64,000 bases of DNA, taken from positions 248,124 to 312,123 of the forward strand of contig DFCS01000044.1 of assembly GCA_002367105.1 (NCBI GenBank), in the 5' to 3' direction. This DNA is from Hungatella sp. UBA3048. Its GTDB lineage: Bacteria > Bacillota > Clostridia > Lachnospirales > Lachnospiraceae. The notes below the pieces were generated by a model, which was given only the letters and a program-made list of their open reading frames with translations, had not been told where the DNA came from and did no database searches. Of the stretch, positions 54,140 through 62,937 are shown piece after piece; the first letter of the stretch is position 1; each line of letters begins with the position of its first letter. A program made the position numbers and the translations under genes.

Positions 54140-54391
54140 ATGAAATACAAAAACTGCTGGGTACTGCTTCTTCTTATGCTGGCCGGCGTAGTTCTCGGAG
54201 GCTTTGTCGGAGATCTGACCCGGGGAATTTCCTGGCTGTCCTGGCTGAACGCGGGACAATCCTTTGGATTTGATACCCCGCTGATCGTCAATCTCGGCAT
54301 TCTGGTAATTACCTTTGGCATTAACATTAAAATTACCATGGCTGGCATTATAGGAGTGGCAGCAGCCCTCATTACATATCGGTTAATTTGA
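54140..54391 (+). CDS. DUF4321-type small membrane protein
   Basis: The 83-residue product has a first hydrophobic helix (NCWVLLLLMLAGVVLGGFVG), a loop with a W-rich stretch, and a second hydrophobic part (PLIVNLGILVITFGINIKIT). The layout fits DUF4321, a small Clostridial membrane protein usually found near radC and the mre genes, as here. Function unknown. The start at 54140 fits the family; ATGs at 54089 and 54098 would add an N-terminal extension. AGGGG lies 12 bases upstream. Confidence 0.7.
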   Translation: MKYKNCWVLLLLMLAGVVLGGFVGDLTRGISWLSWLNAGQSFGFDTPLIVNLGILVITFGINIKITMAGIIGVAAALITYRLI

Positions 54392-54470
54392 ACGCATGCG
54401 TTCATGCCCGATGAAGCGGGGCACGCTGTGATCAAGGAGCGAAGTGATTGCCAATATCCGCTCTGCCCAA
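54390..54470 (+). repeat. Intergenic palindromic repeat, copy D (DUF4321-radC)
   Basis: It starts with the perfect palindrome GAACGCATGCGTTC (54390-54403), followed by TGCCCGATGAAGCGGGGCA, which can form a stem. Further on, GAGCG/CGCTC nested within GGGCA/TGCCC gives a competing fold. CCCGATRAAGCGGGG is shared with copy A. Confidence 0.55.
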
Positions 54471-54516
54471 CATATGTCCTTTTTAACGTGCCTGGAGAGT
54501 AACGGTCAGGAGGCAT

Positions 54517-55212
54517 ATGAAACGAATAACGATGAAAGATATTCCTGCGGATGAACGGCCCTATGAAAAGTGTTTAAAGGAAGGTCCGGAAGGCTTAAGC
54601 GATGCGGAGCTTTTATCTATTATCATCCGCACAGGTTCCAGGGAGAATAATTCCCTGACGCTGGCACAGAAGATATTGGCCTTAAATTATCCCAAAGAGG
54701 GTATTTTAGGGCTTTTGCATCTTTCAATGCCGGAACTTATGCAGGTTAAAGGAATCGGAACCGTAAAGGGCGCACAGCTTTTATGCGTGGGAGAGCTTTC
54801 CAGACGTATCTGGAAAAGAACCGCCCGCTCCGATGGGGTGTCATTCCGCAATCCCCTTGATATTGTTAATTACTTTGTGGAGGATATGCGCCATAAAGAA
54901 CAGGAGCTGGTTTATATCGTGCTCCTGAATACAAAAGGAGCCCTGATAAGGGACATTATGATCTCTCAGGGAACGGTAAATACTTCCGCTGTTTCTCCCA
55001 GGGAGATTTTCATTGAGGCTATGAAATATCATGCCGTAAGTCTGGTACTGGTACATAATCATCCAAGCGGAGATCCGTCTCCCAGCAGGGAAGATTTAAG
55101 CTTCACCCGCAGGGTAAAAGAAGCAGGAGATCTGGTTGGCATCCGGTTATTGGACCATATTATCATAGGAGATAATTCCTATGTCAGTTTGAAGGAACGG
55201 GGAATCTTATAG
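54517..55212 (+). CDS. radC: RadC family JAB1/MPN domain protein
   Basis: The 231-residue protein has an N-terminal helix-hairpin-helix-like region (LMQVKGIGTVKGAQLL) and a JAB1/MPN metalloprotease-like domain with the zinc motif VLVHNHPSGDPSPSREDL. The family was named for DNA repair, but its enzymatic role is unresolved. RBS AGGAGG. The mreC start follows its stop codon directly, so it is probably transcribed with mreC and mreD. Confidence 0.92.
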   Translation: MKRITMKDIPADERPYEKCLKEGPEGLSDAELLSIIIRTGSRENNSLTLAQKILALNYPKEGILGLLHLSMPELMQVKGIGTVKGAQLLCVGELSRRIWKRTARSDGVSFRNPLDIVNYFVEDMRHKEQELVYIVLLNTKGALIRDIMISQGTVNTSAVSPREIFIEAMKYHAVSLVLVHNHPSGDPSPSREDLSFTRRVKEAGDLVGIRLLDHIIIGDNSYVSLKERGIL

Positions 55213-56130
55213 ATGGAATCAAAGCGCAGCAAATATGTTCTTATTGCCTTAACGGTATTTTGTGTCCTGTTGATCGGGTTGACCTCCATTCATGACGAAT
55301 GGCTTACGCCCCTTAGGACCGGGGTGGGATATTTTCTGATTCCGGTGCAATCGGGTGTCAATGCGGTTGGTTCGGCCATTTATGATGAAATTATTGATTA
55401 TACAAAGCTTCATGACGCACTGAACGAGAATAAAGAGATGAAAGAAATTATCACACAGCTGACCGAGGAAAACACCAGACTTCAGGCGGAAGAATTTGAG
55501 TTAAAACGGCTTCGCCAGCTTTACAGCCTGGATCAGGATTATGGTCAATATACAAAGGTGGGAGCCAGGGTCATTGCCAATGACTCGAGCAACTGGTTCC
55601 AGATATTCCGAATCGACAAAGGCTCAAAGGATGGGATTGCCCCGGATATGAATGTTGTGGCCGGAGGCGGTTTAGTGGGCATTGTCACGGATGTGGGAGC
55701 GAATTATGCAACCGTCCGTTCCATTATTGATGATTCCAGCCGTGTGAGCGGCATGGCCATGCAATCCGGAAACAGCTGCATCGTTGCCGGCGACTTGACC
55801 CTGTTTAAAGAGGGAAGGCTCCGGATTACCAACGTGTTAAAGGAAAGCGATGTAAAAGACGGAGATAAGATCGTAACATCCAACATCAGTTCCGTATTCC
55901 TGCCCGGCATCCTGGTTGGTTATGCCTCTGGGATTACCAATGATACCAATAACGTTACCAAATCAGGGTATTTAATTCCGGCGGCAAAGTTTGACAGCCT
56001 GCAGGAGGTTCTGGTTATCACAAAACTGAAAGCTGATATGATGAAGGAAGAAGCTTCTTCTCCGGAGGAAACCGCTCCCCAGGAGACGAATTCCTCTGAA
56101 ACAGAAACAACAGAAAGCGCTGCTCAATAA
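55213..56130 (+). CDS. mreC: Rod shape-determining protein MreC
   Basis: The 305-residue protein has an N-terminal membrane anchor (VLIALTVFCVLLIGLTSIH), a coiled coil (about 70-105, NENKEMKEIITQLTEENTRL), a beta-rich periplasmic domain (VVAGGGLVGIVTDVGANYAT, RSIIDDSSRVSGM) and an acidic S/E/T-rich tail. MreC links MreB with the cell wall synthesis complex. mreB is not in the window. Repeat copy C follows. Confidence 0.95.
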   Translation: MESKRSKYVLIALTVFCVLLIGLTSIHDEWLTPLRTGVGYFLIPVQSGVNAVGSAIYDEIIDYTKLHDALNENKEMKEIITQLTEENTRLQAEEFELKRLRQLYSLDQDYGQYTKVGARVIANDSSNWFQIFRIDKGSKDGIAPDMNVVAGGGLVGIVTDVGANYATVRSIIDDSSRVSGMAMQSGNSCIVAGDLTLFKEGRLRITNVLKESDVKDGDKIVTSNISSVFLPGILVGYASGITNDTNNVTKSGYLIPAAKFDSLQEVLVITKLKADMMKEEASSPEETAPQETNSSETETTESAAQ

Positions 56131-56137
56131 GAGGAAA

Positions 56138-56176
56138 CACCCTGCGGGTATACCTTTATGTCCAAAATGCATGGAC
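56138..56176 (+). repeat. Intergenic palindromic repeat, copy C (mreC-mreD)
   Basis: The 39-base unit aligns without gaps to copy B (33 of 39 identical). The first stem is kept by G-U pairs (GGGTATA/TATGTCC); the second changes from GCCC/GGGC to GTCC/GGAC, a compensatory pair. Confidence 0.7.
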
Positions 56177-56197
56177 AGGAAAGAGGAAAGGAGTAAT

Positions 56198-56716
56198 ATG
56201 AGACGGATACTGTTTAATGTACTGATGATAATTCTTGCATTTACGATTCAAAATTGCCTTTTTCCGTTGCTGCCGTTTTTATCGGCTTCTCCCAACCTGC
56301 TTTTAATCCTCACCTTTTCCTTTGGCTTTATGCATGGAAAAGAGGCTGGGATGTATTACGGGCTTTTGGCCGGGCTTCTCATGGATTTATTTTACAGCGG
56401 GCCTTTTGGCTTTTACACCCTGATTTTTATCTATGTAGGCTATATCAACGGAATCTGTACGAAATACTATTATGAAGATTACATTACGCTGCCCTTGATC
56501 CTAAGTGTACTGAACGAATTGGCTTACAATCTGTATATTTATGTTTTCCGGTTCCTGATTCGTCAGAAAATCAGGGTTGGGTATTATTTTATCAATCTGA
56601 TGCTTCCGGAAATCATTTTTACTGTTGTAACGACCCTGCTTCTTTATCGGGTATTCCTGATTTTGAACCGGCACTTGGAAGAGATAGGAAAAAGAGGTGA
56701 TTCGGCAATTGTTTAG
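56198..56716 (+). CDS. mreD: Rod shape-determining protein MreD
   Basis: The 172-residue integral membrane protein has about five hydrophobic segments (ILFNVLMIILAFTIQNCLFP at the start, GLLAGLLMDLFYSGPFGFYT in the middle), a normal MreD. It acts with MreC in lateral wall synthesis. The start at 56198 has AAAGGAG; an in-frame start at 56171 lies at the end of the repeat. It overlaps the PBP2 gene by 20 bases. Confidence 0.92.
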   Translation: MRRILFNVLMIILAFTIQNCLFPLLPFLSASPNLLLILTFSFGFMHGKEAGMYYGLLAGLLMDLFYSGPFGFYTLIFIYVGYINGICTKYYYEDYITLPLILSVLNELAYNLYIYVFRFLIRQKIRVGYYFINLMLPEIIFTVVTTLLLYRVFLILNRHLEEIGKRGDSAIV

Positions 56717-59573
56717 TGATTTGTTTGACATTATAAAGGAATTTTTAAAAAAAACCATATCTTCACGGCTTTTTATACTTGGAATCATTTGCTTTTTCAT
56801 GTATGCCGGATTAATTAATAAACTTTTTAACATGCAGATCGTTAATGGAGAAGAAGCCCTTAACGAGTACCTTCAGCTCACGGAACAGACCATTACAACC
56901 GCCGGAACAAGAGGTAATATCTATGATCGGAACGGCAAAGTCCTGGCTTATAACAAGCTGGCTTATTCCGTTACCGTACAGGATACCGGAGCGTACAAGA
57001 ATGCAGGCGCCAGAAATAACATGTATTTAAGGCTGGTACAGATTCTTGAAAAGCATGGGGAAGCCATACAGGGAAAATTTGAAGTCGCCATTGATTCCAA
57101 CGGCGACATCGTATACACTTCCTCCTCCGAGTCCTCCAGAAAACGCTTTCTGCGGGACTATTATGGTCTGAAAAAGGTGGAAGATTTAGATGATGAAAAA
57201 GGCGCCTATCCCTCTAATCTAAACGCAAGGGAGCTGTTTGAGAAGGCCTGCAAGGACAATGGCCTCACCGAGATGAAAGATCAGAATGAAAAGCCGGTTA
57301 CCCTGACAGACCAGGAAGCCCTTGATATCATCAATATCAAATACGCCCTCCGCCTCATGTCCTACCGAAAGTACGAAGCCACAACGGTTGCCAGTCAGGT
57401 ATCCGATGAAACCGTAGCGGATATTTTGGAGCATATCGGTGAAATGCAGGGAGTGAATGTGGAGGAAACCACAATCCGCGCTTATAACGACAGCATTTCC
57501 TTAGCTCCGGTCATCGGCTATACCGGAAAGGTTCCGGAGGACCAGCTGGAGGGCCTTCAAAAAAAGAAAGACGATTACGACATCAATGACATCGTTGGAC
57601 GGGCTGGAATTGAATATACCATGGAGCACGAGCTTCAGGGGACAAAAGGGAAAAAAACGATTTACAAGGACAGTGTAGGACGGATACGTGAAACAAAAGA
57701 TGAAACCGATGCTTCCGCAGGAAACGATGTGTATCTGACCCTGAACGCGGATCTTCAGAAGGGCATTTACCATCTGATTGAACAATCCTTAGCCGGAGTT
57801 CTCATAAAGACCATTGTAAATGGTGATTTCAATACAAATGGCTCCACCGATGGTTCCAATATGAAGATACCTGTTAAGGATGCCTATTACCAGCTGATCA
57901 ACAACAATGTCCTTTCCCTGAAGGAAATGGAAGGGGAGGACGCCTCTGAAACCGAAAAAAACATATACCGGAAATATATGTCTTCCCAACAGCAGATCTT
58001 TACCAATTTAAACAATGAGCTGATGAGCGCCCACGCTACGCCCATGAAGGATCTTTCAGAAGACTTAAAAGCCTATATGTTTTATATATATACGTATCTT
58101 TCCGGTCCTACCGTGGGAATTATTAAGGAAGATGCCATAGATAACTCCAGCGGGGAATATCAGGCATGGAAAGCAGATGAAATCAGTTTAAGGGACTATC
58201 TGTATTATGGAATTGCCAATGGCTGGGTAGACACTACCAAGCTGGGGACCAGTTCCAAATATTCAAGTGCGGATGACACCTTTGAAGCCCTTGTGTCTTA
58301 TGCTCTGGACAAGCTTAAGGATGACCGGAACTTTACAAAAAAAATATACCGGTATCTGATTAATGACGATGTCATTACGGGGCAGGAGCTTTGCCTTGCT
58401 TTATATGATCAGGGAGTTTTAACAGACAATGGTCAGGATGCAGCAGATTTAAGGGCAACAGGTGACGCTTACACCTTCCTGATTAAAAAACTGTCTTCCT
58501 TGGAGATCACTCCTGCCCAGCTGGCATTATCCCCATGTAATGCAGGAGTAGTGGTTACAAACGACAAAACAGGAGAAGTGCTTGCACTGGTATCCTATCC
58601 CGGATATGACAACAACAGGATTGGTGACGGAACCTATTTCAGCCAGCTGCAGGCAGACATGTCCCTTCCGCTATACAACAATGCGACCCAGACAAGAAAA
58701 GCGCCTGGTTCCACCTTTAAACCCATTACTGCAGTAGCAGCTCTGGAAGAACATGTCGTCACAATGGAGGAAACCATTACCTGTACCGGTATTTATACGG
58801 ATGTAGAACCACCCATTAAGTGCTGGATTCATCCAGGCCAGCATGGTCCTCTGAATATTGTGGGAGGAATTGGAAATTCCTGTAACTATCTCTTTGCTGA
58901 TTTGGGGCACCGCTTGTCAATGGATGCAAACGGAGTATATTCTCCTGATCAGGGACTGGAAGTTTTGCGGAAATATGCATCCATGTTTGGACTGGATCAT
59001 AAGTCCGGGGTAGAGATCGCAGAGCTTGATCCACAGATTTCAAAGGAAGCGCCAGAGCGTTCTGCCATGGGACAGGGAAGCCATGCTTACACAAATGTAC
59101 AGCTTTCCAGATACGTGTCCGCCATCGCAAACAGGGGAACTGTATTTGAACTAAGCTTATTGGATAAAACAACCGATTCTGAAGGTAATCTGATACAAGA
59201 TTATACCCCTAAGATTTCTTCTCATATTGACGCGGCGGCTTCAACGTGGGATACTGTACAACAGGGGATGAGAGAAGTGATTGCAAACGGTTCAAGTAAA
59301 AGGCTGTTTACCGACCTTGAAGTGGAAATTGCCGCTAAAACAGGTACTGCACAGGAGGCCCGCAACAAGCCCAATCACGCATTCTTTATTTCTTATGCGC
59401 CATATGACAATCCGGAAATCTGTGTTACCGTGAATATTCCGTATGGCTATTCATCATCCAACGCCGCCAATATTGCGAAGAACGTCTATAAGTATTATTA
59501 CGGCTATACGGACTTAGAATCCATTATAAATGCCGGTGCCCTGGATGCAGCGAAGGTCAACATTCGCGATTAA
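56697..59573 (+). CDS. mrdA: Penicillin-binding protein 2 (transpeptidase) with a large insert
   Basis: The 958-residue protein has a single N-terminal TM (about 22-42), a dimerisation domain with GTRGNIYDRNGKVLAYNKLA, and the transpeptidase domain with S672-T-F-K, S728-C-N and K881-T-G-T. These make it a class B PBP for elongation. It is longer than usual; the extra part, about residues 368-615, sits between the helix DLQKGIYHLIEQSL and the strand GVVVTNDKTGEVLALVSYPG. It starts with GTG at 56697 within mreD and precedes minCDE-rodA. Confidence 0.92.
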   Translation: MIRQLFSDLFDIIKEFLKKTISSRLFILGIICFFMYAGLINKLFNMQIVNGEEALNEYLQLTEQTITTAGTRGNIYDRNGKVLAYNKLAYSVTVQDTGAYKNAGARNNMYLRLVQILEKHGEAIQGKFEVAIDSNGDIVYTSSSESSRKRFLRDYYGLKKVEDLDDEKGAYPSNLNARELFEKACKDNGLTEMKDQNEKPVTLTDQEALDIINIKYALRLMSYRKYEATTVASQVSDETVADILEHIGEMQGVNVEETTIRAYNDSISLAPVIGYTGKVPEDQLEGLQKKKDDYDINDIVGRAGIEYTMEHELQGTKGKKTIYKDSVGRIRETKDETDASAGNDVYLTLNADLQKGIYHLIEQSLAGVLIKTIVNGDFNTNGSTDGSNMKIPVKDAYYQLINNNVLSLKEMEGEDASETEKNIYRKYMSSQQQIFTNLNNELMSAHATPMKDLSEDLKAYMFYIYTYLSGPTVGIIKEDAIDNSSGEYQAWKADEISLRDYLYYGIANGWVDTTKLGTSSKYSSADDTFEALVSYALDKLKDDRNFTKKIYRYLINDDVITGQELCLALYDQGVLTDNGQDAADLRATGDAYTFLIKKLSSLEITPAQLALSPCNAGVVVTNDKTGEVLALVSYPGYDNNRIGDGTYFSQLQADMSLPLYNNATQTRKAPGSTFKPITAVAALEEHVVTMEETITCTGIYTDVEPPIKCWIHPGQHGPLNIVGGIGNSCNYLFADLGHRLSMDANGVYSPDQGLEVLRKYASMFGLDHKSGVEIAELDPQISKEAPERSAMGQGSHAYTNVQLSRYVSAIANRGTVFELSLLDKTTDSEGNLIQDYTPKISSHIDAAASTWDTVQQGMREVIANGSSKRLFTDLEVEIAAKTGTAQEARNKPNHAFFISYAPYDNPEICVTVNIPYGYSSSNAANIAKNVYKYYYGYTDLESIINAGALDAAKVNIRD

Positions 59574-59590
59574 CTAGGATAAGAGGTGAT

Positions 59591-60259
59591 ATGATGCATA
59601 ATACCGTAGTAATTAAAAGCAACAGAGCAGGTATGACTGTCATCCTGGACCCAGACACCCCCTTCCCTCAGCTTCTATCTGATATTGGGAAAAAATTTGG
59701 GGATCATGCGAAATTCTGGGGATCCGCACAAATGACCCTGACCCTGGAAGGGCGGGAACTGAATTCCGAGGAAGAGTTCGCAATCATCAACCAGATCACG
59801 GAAAACTCCAATGTGGAGATCATCTGTCTGGTTGATACGGATATAAACCGTATGGAGCGCTGCGAAAAAGCACTGAACGAGAAACTCATGGAGCTGTCCT
59901 GCCAGACGGGGCAGTTCTTCAAAGGCAATCTACAAAGCGGAGAGACTTTGGAATCCGAAGCCAGCATTGTGATCATCGGTGATGTATGCAAAGGTGCAAA
60001 GGTTTTGGCAAAGGGCAATGTGATCGTTCTTGGTAAACTTTCAGGAACAGTATGTGCAGGTGTAGCAGGTAACCGGGGAGCACTCATTACTGCCCTGGAT
60101 ATGGCTCCAATCCAGCTGCGCATCGCAGATTGCACCTCAGGTCTTGACGGAAGAGGAAAGCGCCTGGGTAGAGGTCCTATGAAGGCTTATATGGAAAATA
60201 ACAAGGTTATAATCAAACCAATGAAAAAAAGTGTGGAAATATTCCAAAAACTAAGGTAG
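59591..60259 (+). CDS. minC: Septum site-determining protein MinC
   Basis: The 222-residue protein has the N-terminal MinC domain (to about 100) and the C-terminal beta-helix (ASIVIIGDVCKGAKVLAKGN and VIVLGKLSGTVCAGVAGNRG). It inhibits FtsZ assembly away from mid-cell when bound to MinD, encoded next. RBS AAGAGGTG. ATGs at 59591 and 59594 are both possible starts. Confidence 0.93.
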   Translation: MMHNTVVIKSNRAGMTVILDPDTPFPQLLSDIGKKFGDHAKFWGSAQMTLTLEGRELNSEEEFAIINQITENSNVEIICLVDTDINRMERCEKALNEKLMELSCQTGQFFKGNLQSGETLESEASIVIIGDVCKGAKVLAKGNVIVLGKLSGTVCAGVAGNRGALITALDMAPIQLRIADCTSGLDGRGKRLGRGPMKAYMENNKVIIKPMKKSVEIFQKLR

Positions 60260-60301
60260 AATATAAAAAGGAAGTTATCCCTAAAATCAGGAGGATATGG
60301 T

Positions 60302-61093
60302 ATGAGCGAGATTATCGTAATCACTTCTGGAAAAGGCGGGGTAGGCAAGACAACAACCTCTGCCAATGTTGGTACCGGACTTGCGATTCTGGGTAAAAAA
60401 GTAGTCCTGATCGATACAGATATAGGACTTCGGAACCTGGATGTTGTTATGGGTCTGGAAAACCGCATTGTCTATAATTTAGTAGACGTGGTAGAGGGCA
60501 ACTGCCGTATGAAGCAGGCCCTGATAAAAGACAAAAGATACCCGAACTTATTTTTACTTCCTTCAGCCCAGACCAGGGACAAGACGGCAGTCACTCCCGA
60601 ACAAATGGTGAAGCTGGTTGATGATTTAAGAGAAGAGTTTGATTACATCCTGCTGGATTGTCCCGCAGGAATTGAACAAGGCTTTCAAAACGCCATTGCA
60701 GGCGCTGACAGAGCCATTGTTGTTACCACTCCGGAGGTTTCCGCAATCCGGGATGCAGACCGGATCATCGGGCTTTTAGATGCCGCTGATATGGGAGCCA
60801 TTGAACTCATCGTAAACCGGATCCGTGCGGATATGGTGAAAAGAGGAGACATGATGTCTCTGGACGATGTCATGGACATCCTTGCCGTTGATATTATCGG
60901 CGCTGTGCCGGATGACGAGGATATCGTCATTTCCACAAACCAGGGAGAACCTCTCGTTGGTATGGGAACCCCGGCCGGACAGGCCTATATGGATATCTGC
61001 AGACGGATTACCGGGGAAAACGTACCGCTTCAGAACCCAGCAGTACGTGAAGGCCTGTTCTTTAAACTCTCCCATCTCTTAAAGAGAGCATAG
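60302..61093 (+). CDS. minD: Septum site-determining ATPase MinD
   Basis: The 263-residue protein has the deviant Walker A GKGGVGKTTTSANVG, NLDVVMGLENRIVYNLVDVV, DYILLDCPAGIEQGF and the C-terminal amphipathic membrane helix GLFFKLSHLLKRA. It recruits MinC to the membrane and is released by MinE. RBS CAGGAGG. Standard length. Confidence 0.97.
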   Translation: MSEIIVITSGKGGVGKTTTSANVGTGLAILGKKVVLIDTDIGLRNLDVVMGLENRIVYNLVDVVEGNCRMKQALIKDKRYPNLFLLPSAQTRDKTAVTPEQMVKLVDDLREEFDYILLDCPAGIEQGFQNAIAGADRAIVVTTPEVSAIRDADRIIGLLDAADMGAIELIVNRIRADMVKRGDMMSLDDVMDILAVDIIGAVPDDEDIVISTNQGEPLVGMGTPAGQAYMDICRRITGENVPLQNPAVREGLFFKLSHLLKRA

Positions 61094-61104
61094 GAGGGTG
61101 TGAT

Positions 61105-61383
61105 ATGAGCCTGTTTCCTGTATTCCGTAAGAAGAATTCAGGAGAAATTGCAAGAAATCGTCTGAAACTTTTGCTGGTTGCGGACAAGGCTGATTGTTCT
61201 CCTGAGATCATGCAGATGATAAAAGACGATATGGTCCGTGTTGTTTCAAGATACATGGATATAGATTCCGACAGAATAGAGATACAGATGAAGAAGCTTA
61301 AACAGCCGGATTGCGAACGCTTTATTCCGGTTCTTTATGCAAACATCCCTATTCGCGACGTGCCTGATAAGGGGATATACTAA
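61105..61383 (+). CDS. minE: Cell division topological specificity factor MinE
   Basis: The 92-residue protein has the MinD-binding region (SGEIARNRLKLLLVADKADC) and the dimerisation part ending RFIPVLYANIPIRDVP. With MinD it drives the oscillation that places the septum. RBS AGGAGGG; 11 bases after minD. Its presence means a MinE- rather than DivIVA-based system. Confidence 0.93.
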   Translation: MSLFPVFRKKNSGEIARNRLKLLLVADKADCSPEIMQMIKDDMVRVVSRYMDIDSDRIEIQMKKLKQPDCERFIPVLYANIPIRDVPDKGIY

Positions 61384-61385
61384 TT

Positions 61386-62510
61386 ATGTTTTCTGATTAC
61401 AATTTTAAATACTATAATTACCGGTTAGTTTTGTACATGCTGTCGCTGTCTGTAATCGGGATTCTTGTGGTGGCCAGCGCCTCCAACCAGGATTCCAGTA
61501 CAGTGACAAAACAGATTATCGGCGTAATGGTGGGATTTGCCATGGCTGTTGGGCTTTCCATCATAGACTATCACAGAATTATCAAACTTTATGCTCTGAT
61601 TTATGCGGGTTGCATTATTATGCTGGGAGCTGTTCTTGTTATGGGACATACGGCTGGTGGAGCCACCAGATGGATCAATATTCCTGGTATCGGACGGATA
61701 CAGCCGTCTGAATTCGTAAAAATCGGTTTAATCGTGTTCTTTTCCTGGTATTGGAACAAATACCAGGAAAGGCTTAACACACCGATTATGATAGGGTTGG
61801 CCGCTTTGCTTGCAGCCATACCCATCGGCCTTATTTTTGCAGAGCCGAATTTATCCACCAGCCTTGTGGTTTCCATTATTATCCTGTGTATGGTATTTTC
61901 TGCAGGAATCAGTTACCGCTGGATCGGGGGCGTCCTTGCCGTTGCAATACCGGCAGGAGCGCTTTTCATATTTCTGCTGACCAAGGGACTGATCCCTTTT
62001 ATACACGATTATCAGGCACGGCGGATCCTTGCATGGATTTATCCCCATGCTGAGCAGTATGCTGAGAATCTGTATCAGCAAAAAAATTCAATTATGGCAA
62101 TCAGTTCCGGACAGCTTCAAGGGAAAGGACTTTTTAATACAACCATTGCATCGGTGAAAGATGGAAACTTCTTATCAGCCGGGGAAACCGACTTTATTTT
62201 CGCGATTATCGGCGAAGAAATGGGATTTCGAGGCAGCGTTATCGTCATTGTTCTTATTGGTCTGGTTGTATTTGAATGCCTTTATTTGGCATCCAAAACC
62301 AAAGATATGTCAGGAAAACTGATTTGTACCGGCATGGCAGCTTTAATCGGCTTCCAGGCCTTTGCCAACATCGCCGTGGCAACGCAGATATTTCCCAATA
62401 CAGGCCTTCCTCTCCCCTTTATCAGCTCGGGAGTCAGTTCGCTCATCAGCATCTTTATGGGTATGGGACTGGTGCTGAATGTTGGACTGCAGCGCAAAAT
62501 CGGTAATTAA
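61386..62510 (+). CDS. rodA: RodA/FtsW/SpoVE-family peptidoglycan polymerase
   Basis: The 374-residue membrane protein has about ten hydrophobic segments and the SEDS signatures HTAGGATRWINIPGIGRIQP with SEF, QLQGKGLFNTTIASVKDG-type loop, ETDFIFAIIGEEMGF and a final NTGLPLPFISSGVSSLIS. SEDS proteins polymerise glycan strands with a partner class B PBP. The PBP2 upstream makes RodA the likely identity. It starts two bases after the minE stop. Confidence 0.9.
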   Translation: MFSDYNFKYYNYRLVLYMLSLSVIGILVVASASNQDSSTVTKQIIGVMVGFAMAVGLSIIDYHRIIKLYALIYAGCIIMLGAVLVMGHTAGGATRWINIPGIGRIQPSEFVKIGLIVFFSWYWNKYQERLNTPIMIGLAALLAAIPIGLIFAEPNLSTSLVVSIIILCMVFSAGISYRWIGGVLAVAIPAGALFIFLLTKGLIPFIHDYQARRILAWIYPHAEQYAENLYQQKNSIMAISSGQLQGKGLFNTTIASVKDGNFLSAGETDFIFAIIGEEMGFRGSVIVIVLIGLVVFECLYLASKTKDMSGKLICTGMAALIGFQAFANIAVATQIFPNTGLPLPFISSGVSSLISIFMGMGLVLNVGLQRKIGN

Positions 62511-62527
62511 TAAGGAGGTATATCGTC

Positions 62528-62923
62528 ATGAATATAGGACTAGTTGCACACGATTCAAAGAAAAAACTTATGCAGAACTTCTGCATTGCCTACAGGGGCA
62601 TTTTAAGCAAACACATGTTATATGCTACCGGAACCACCGGACGTCTGATCGAGGAGGTTACAAACTTAAATGTTCATAAATATCTGGCAGGACACCTGGG
62701 CGGGGAGCAGCAGTTGGGATCCCAGATTGAACACAATGAAATCGATCTGGTTATCTTTTTAAGGGATCCCCTTACACCCAAGTCCCATGAACCGGATATC
62801 GTAAACATCATGAGCACCTGTGATATGCACAACATTCCTCTTGCAACCAATCTGGCTACCGCAGAGCTTTTGATCAAGTCTCTGGAGCGCGGTGACATGG
62901 AATGGCGAGAGATGTACAAATAG
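62528..62923 (+). CDS. mgsA: Methylglyoxal synthase
   Basis: The enzyme converts dihydroxyacetone phosphate to methylglyoxal and phosphate, a bypass of lower glycolysis. The 131-residue protein has GLVAHDSKKKLMQNFC, MLYATGTTGRLIEE, GGEQQLGSQI and LVIFLRDPLTPKSHEPDI, the family's phosphate-binding and catalytic aspartate regions. RBS AAGGAGG. Follows rodA by 17 bases. Confidence 0.95.
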   Translation: MNIGLVAHDSKKKLMQNFCIAYRGILSKHMLYATGTTGRLIEEVTNLNVHKYLAGHLGGEQQLGSQIEHNEIDLVIFLRDPLTPKSHEPDIVNIMSTCDMHNIPLATNLATAELLIKSLERGDMEWREMYK

Positions 62924-62937
62924 CAGAGGTAGATTCC

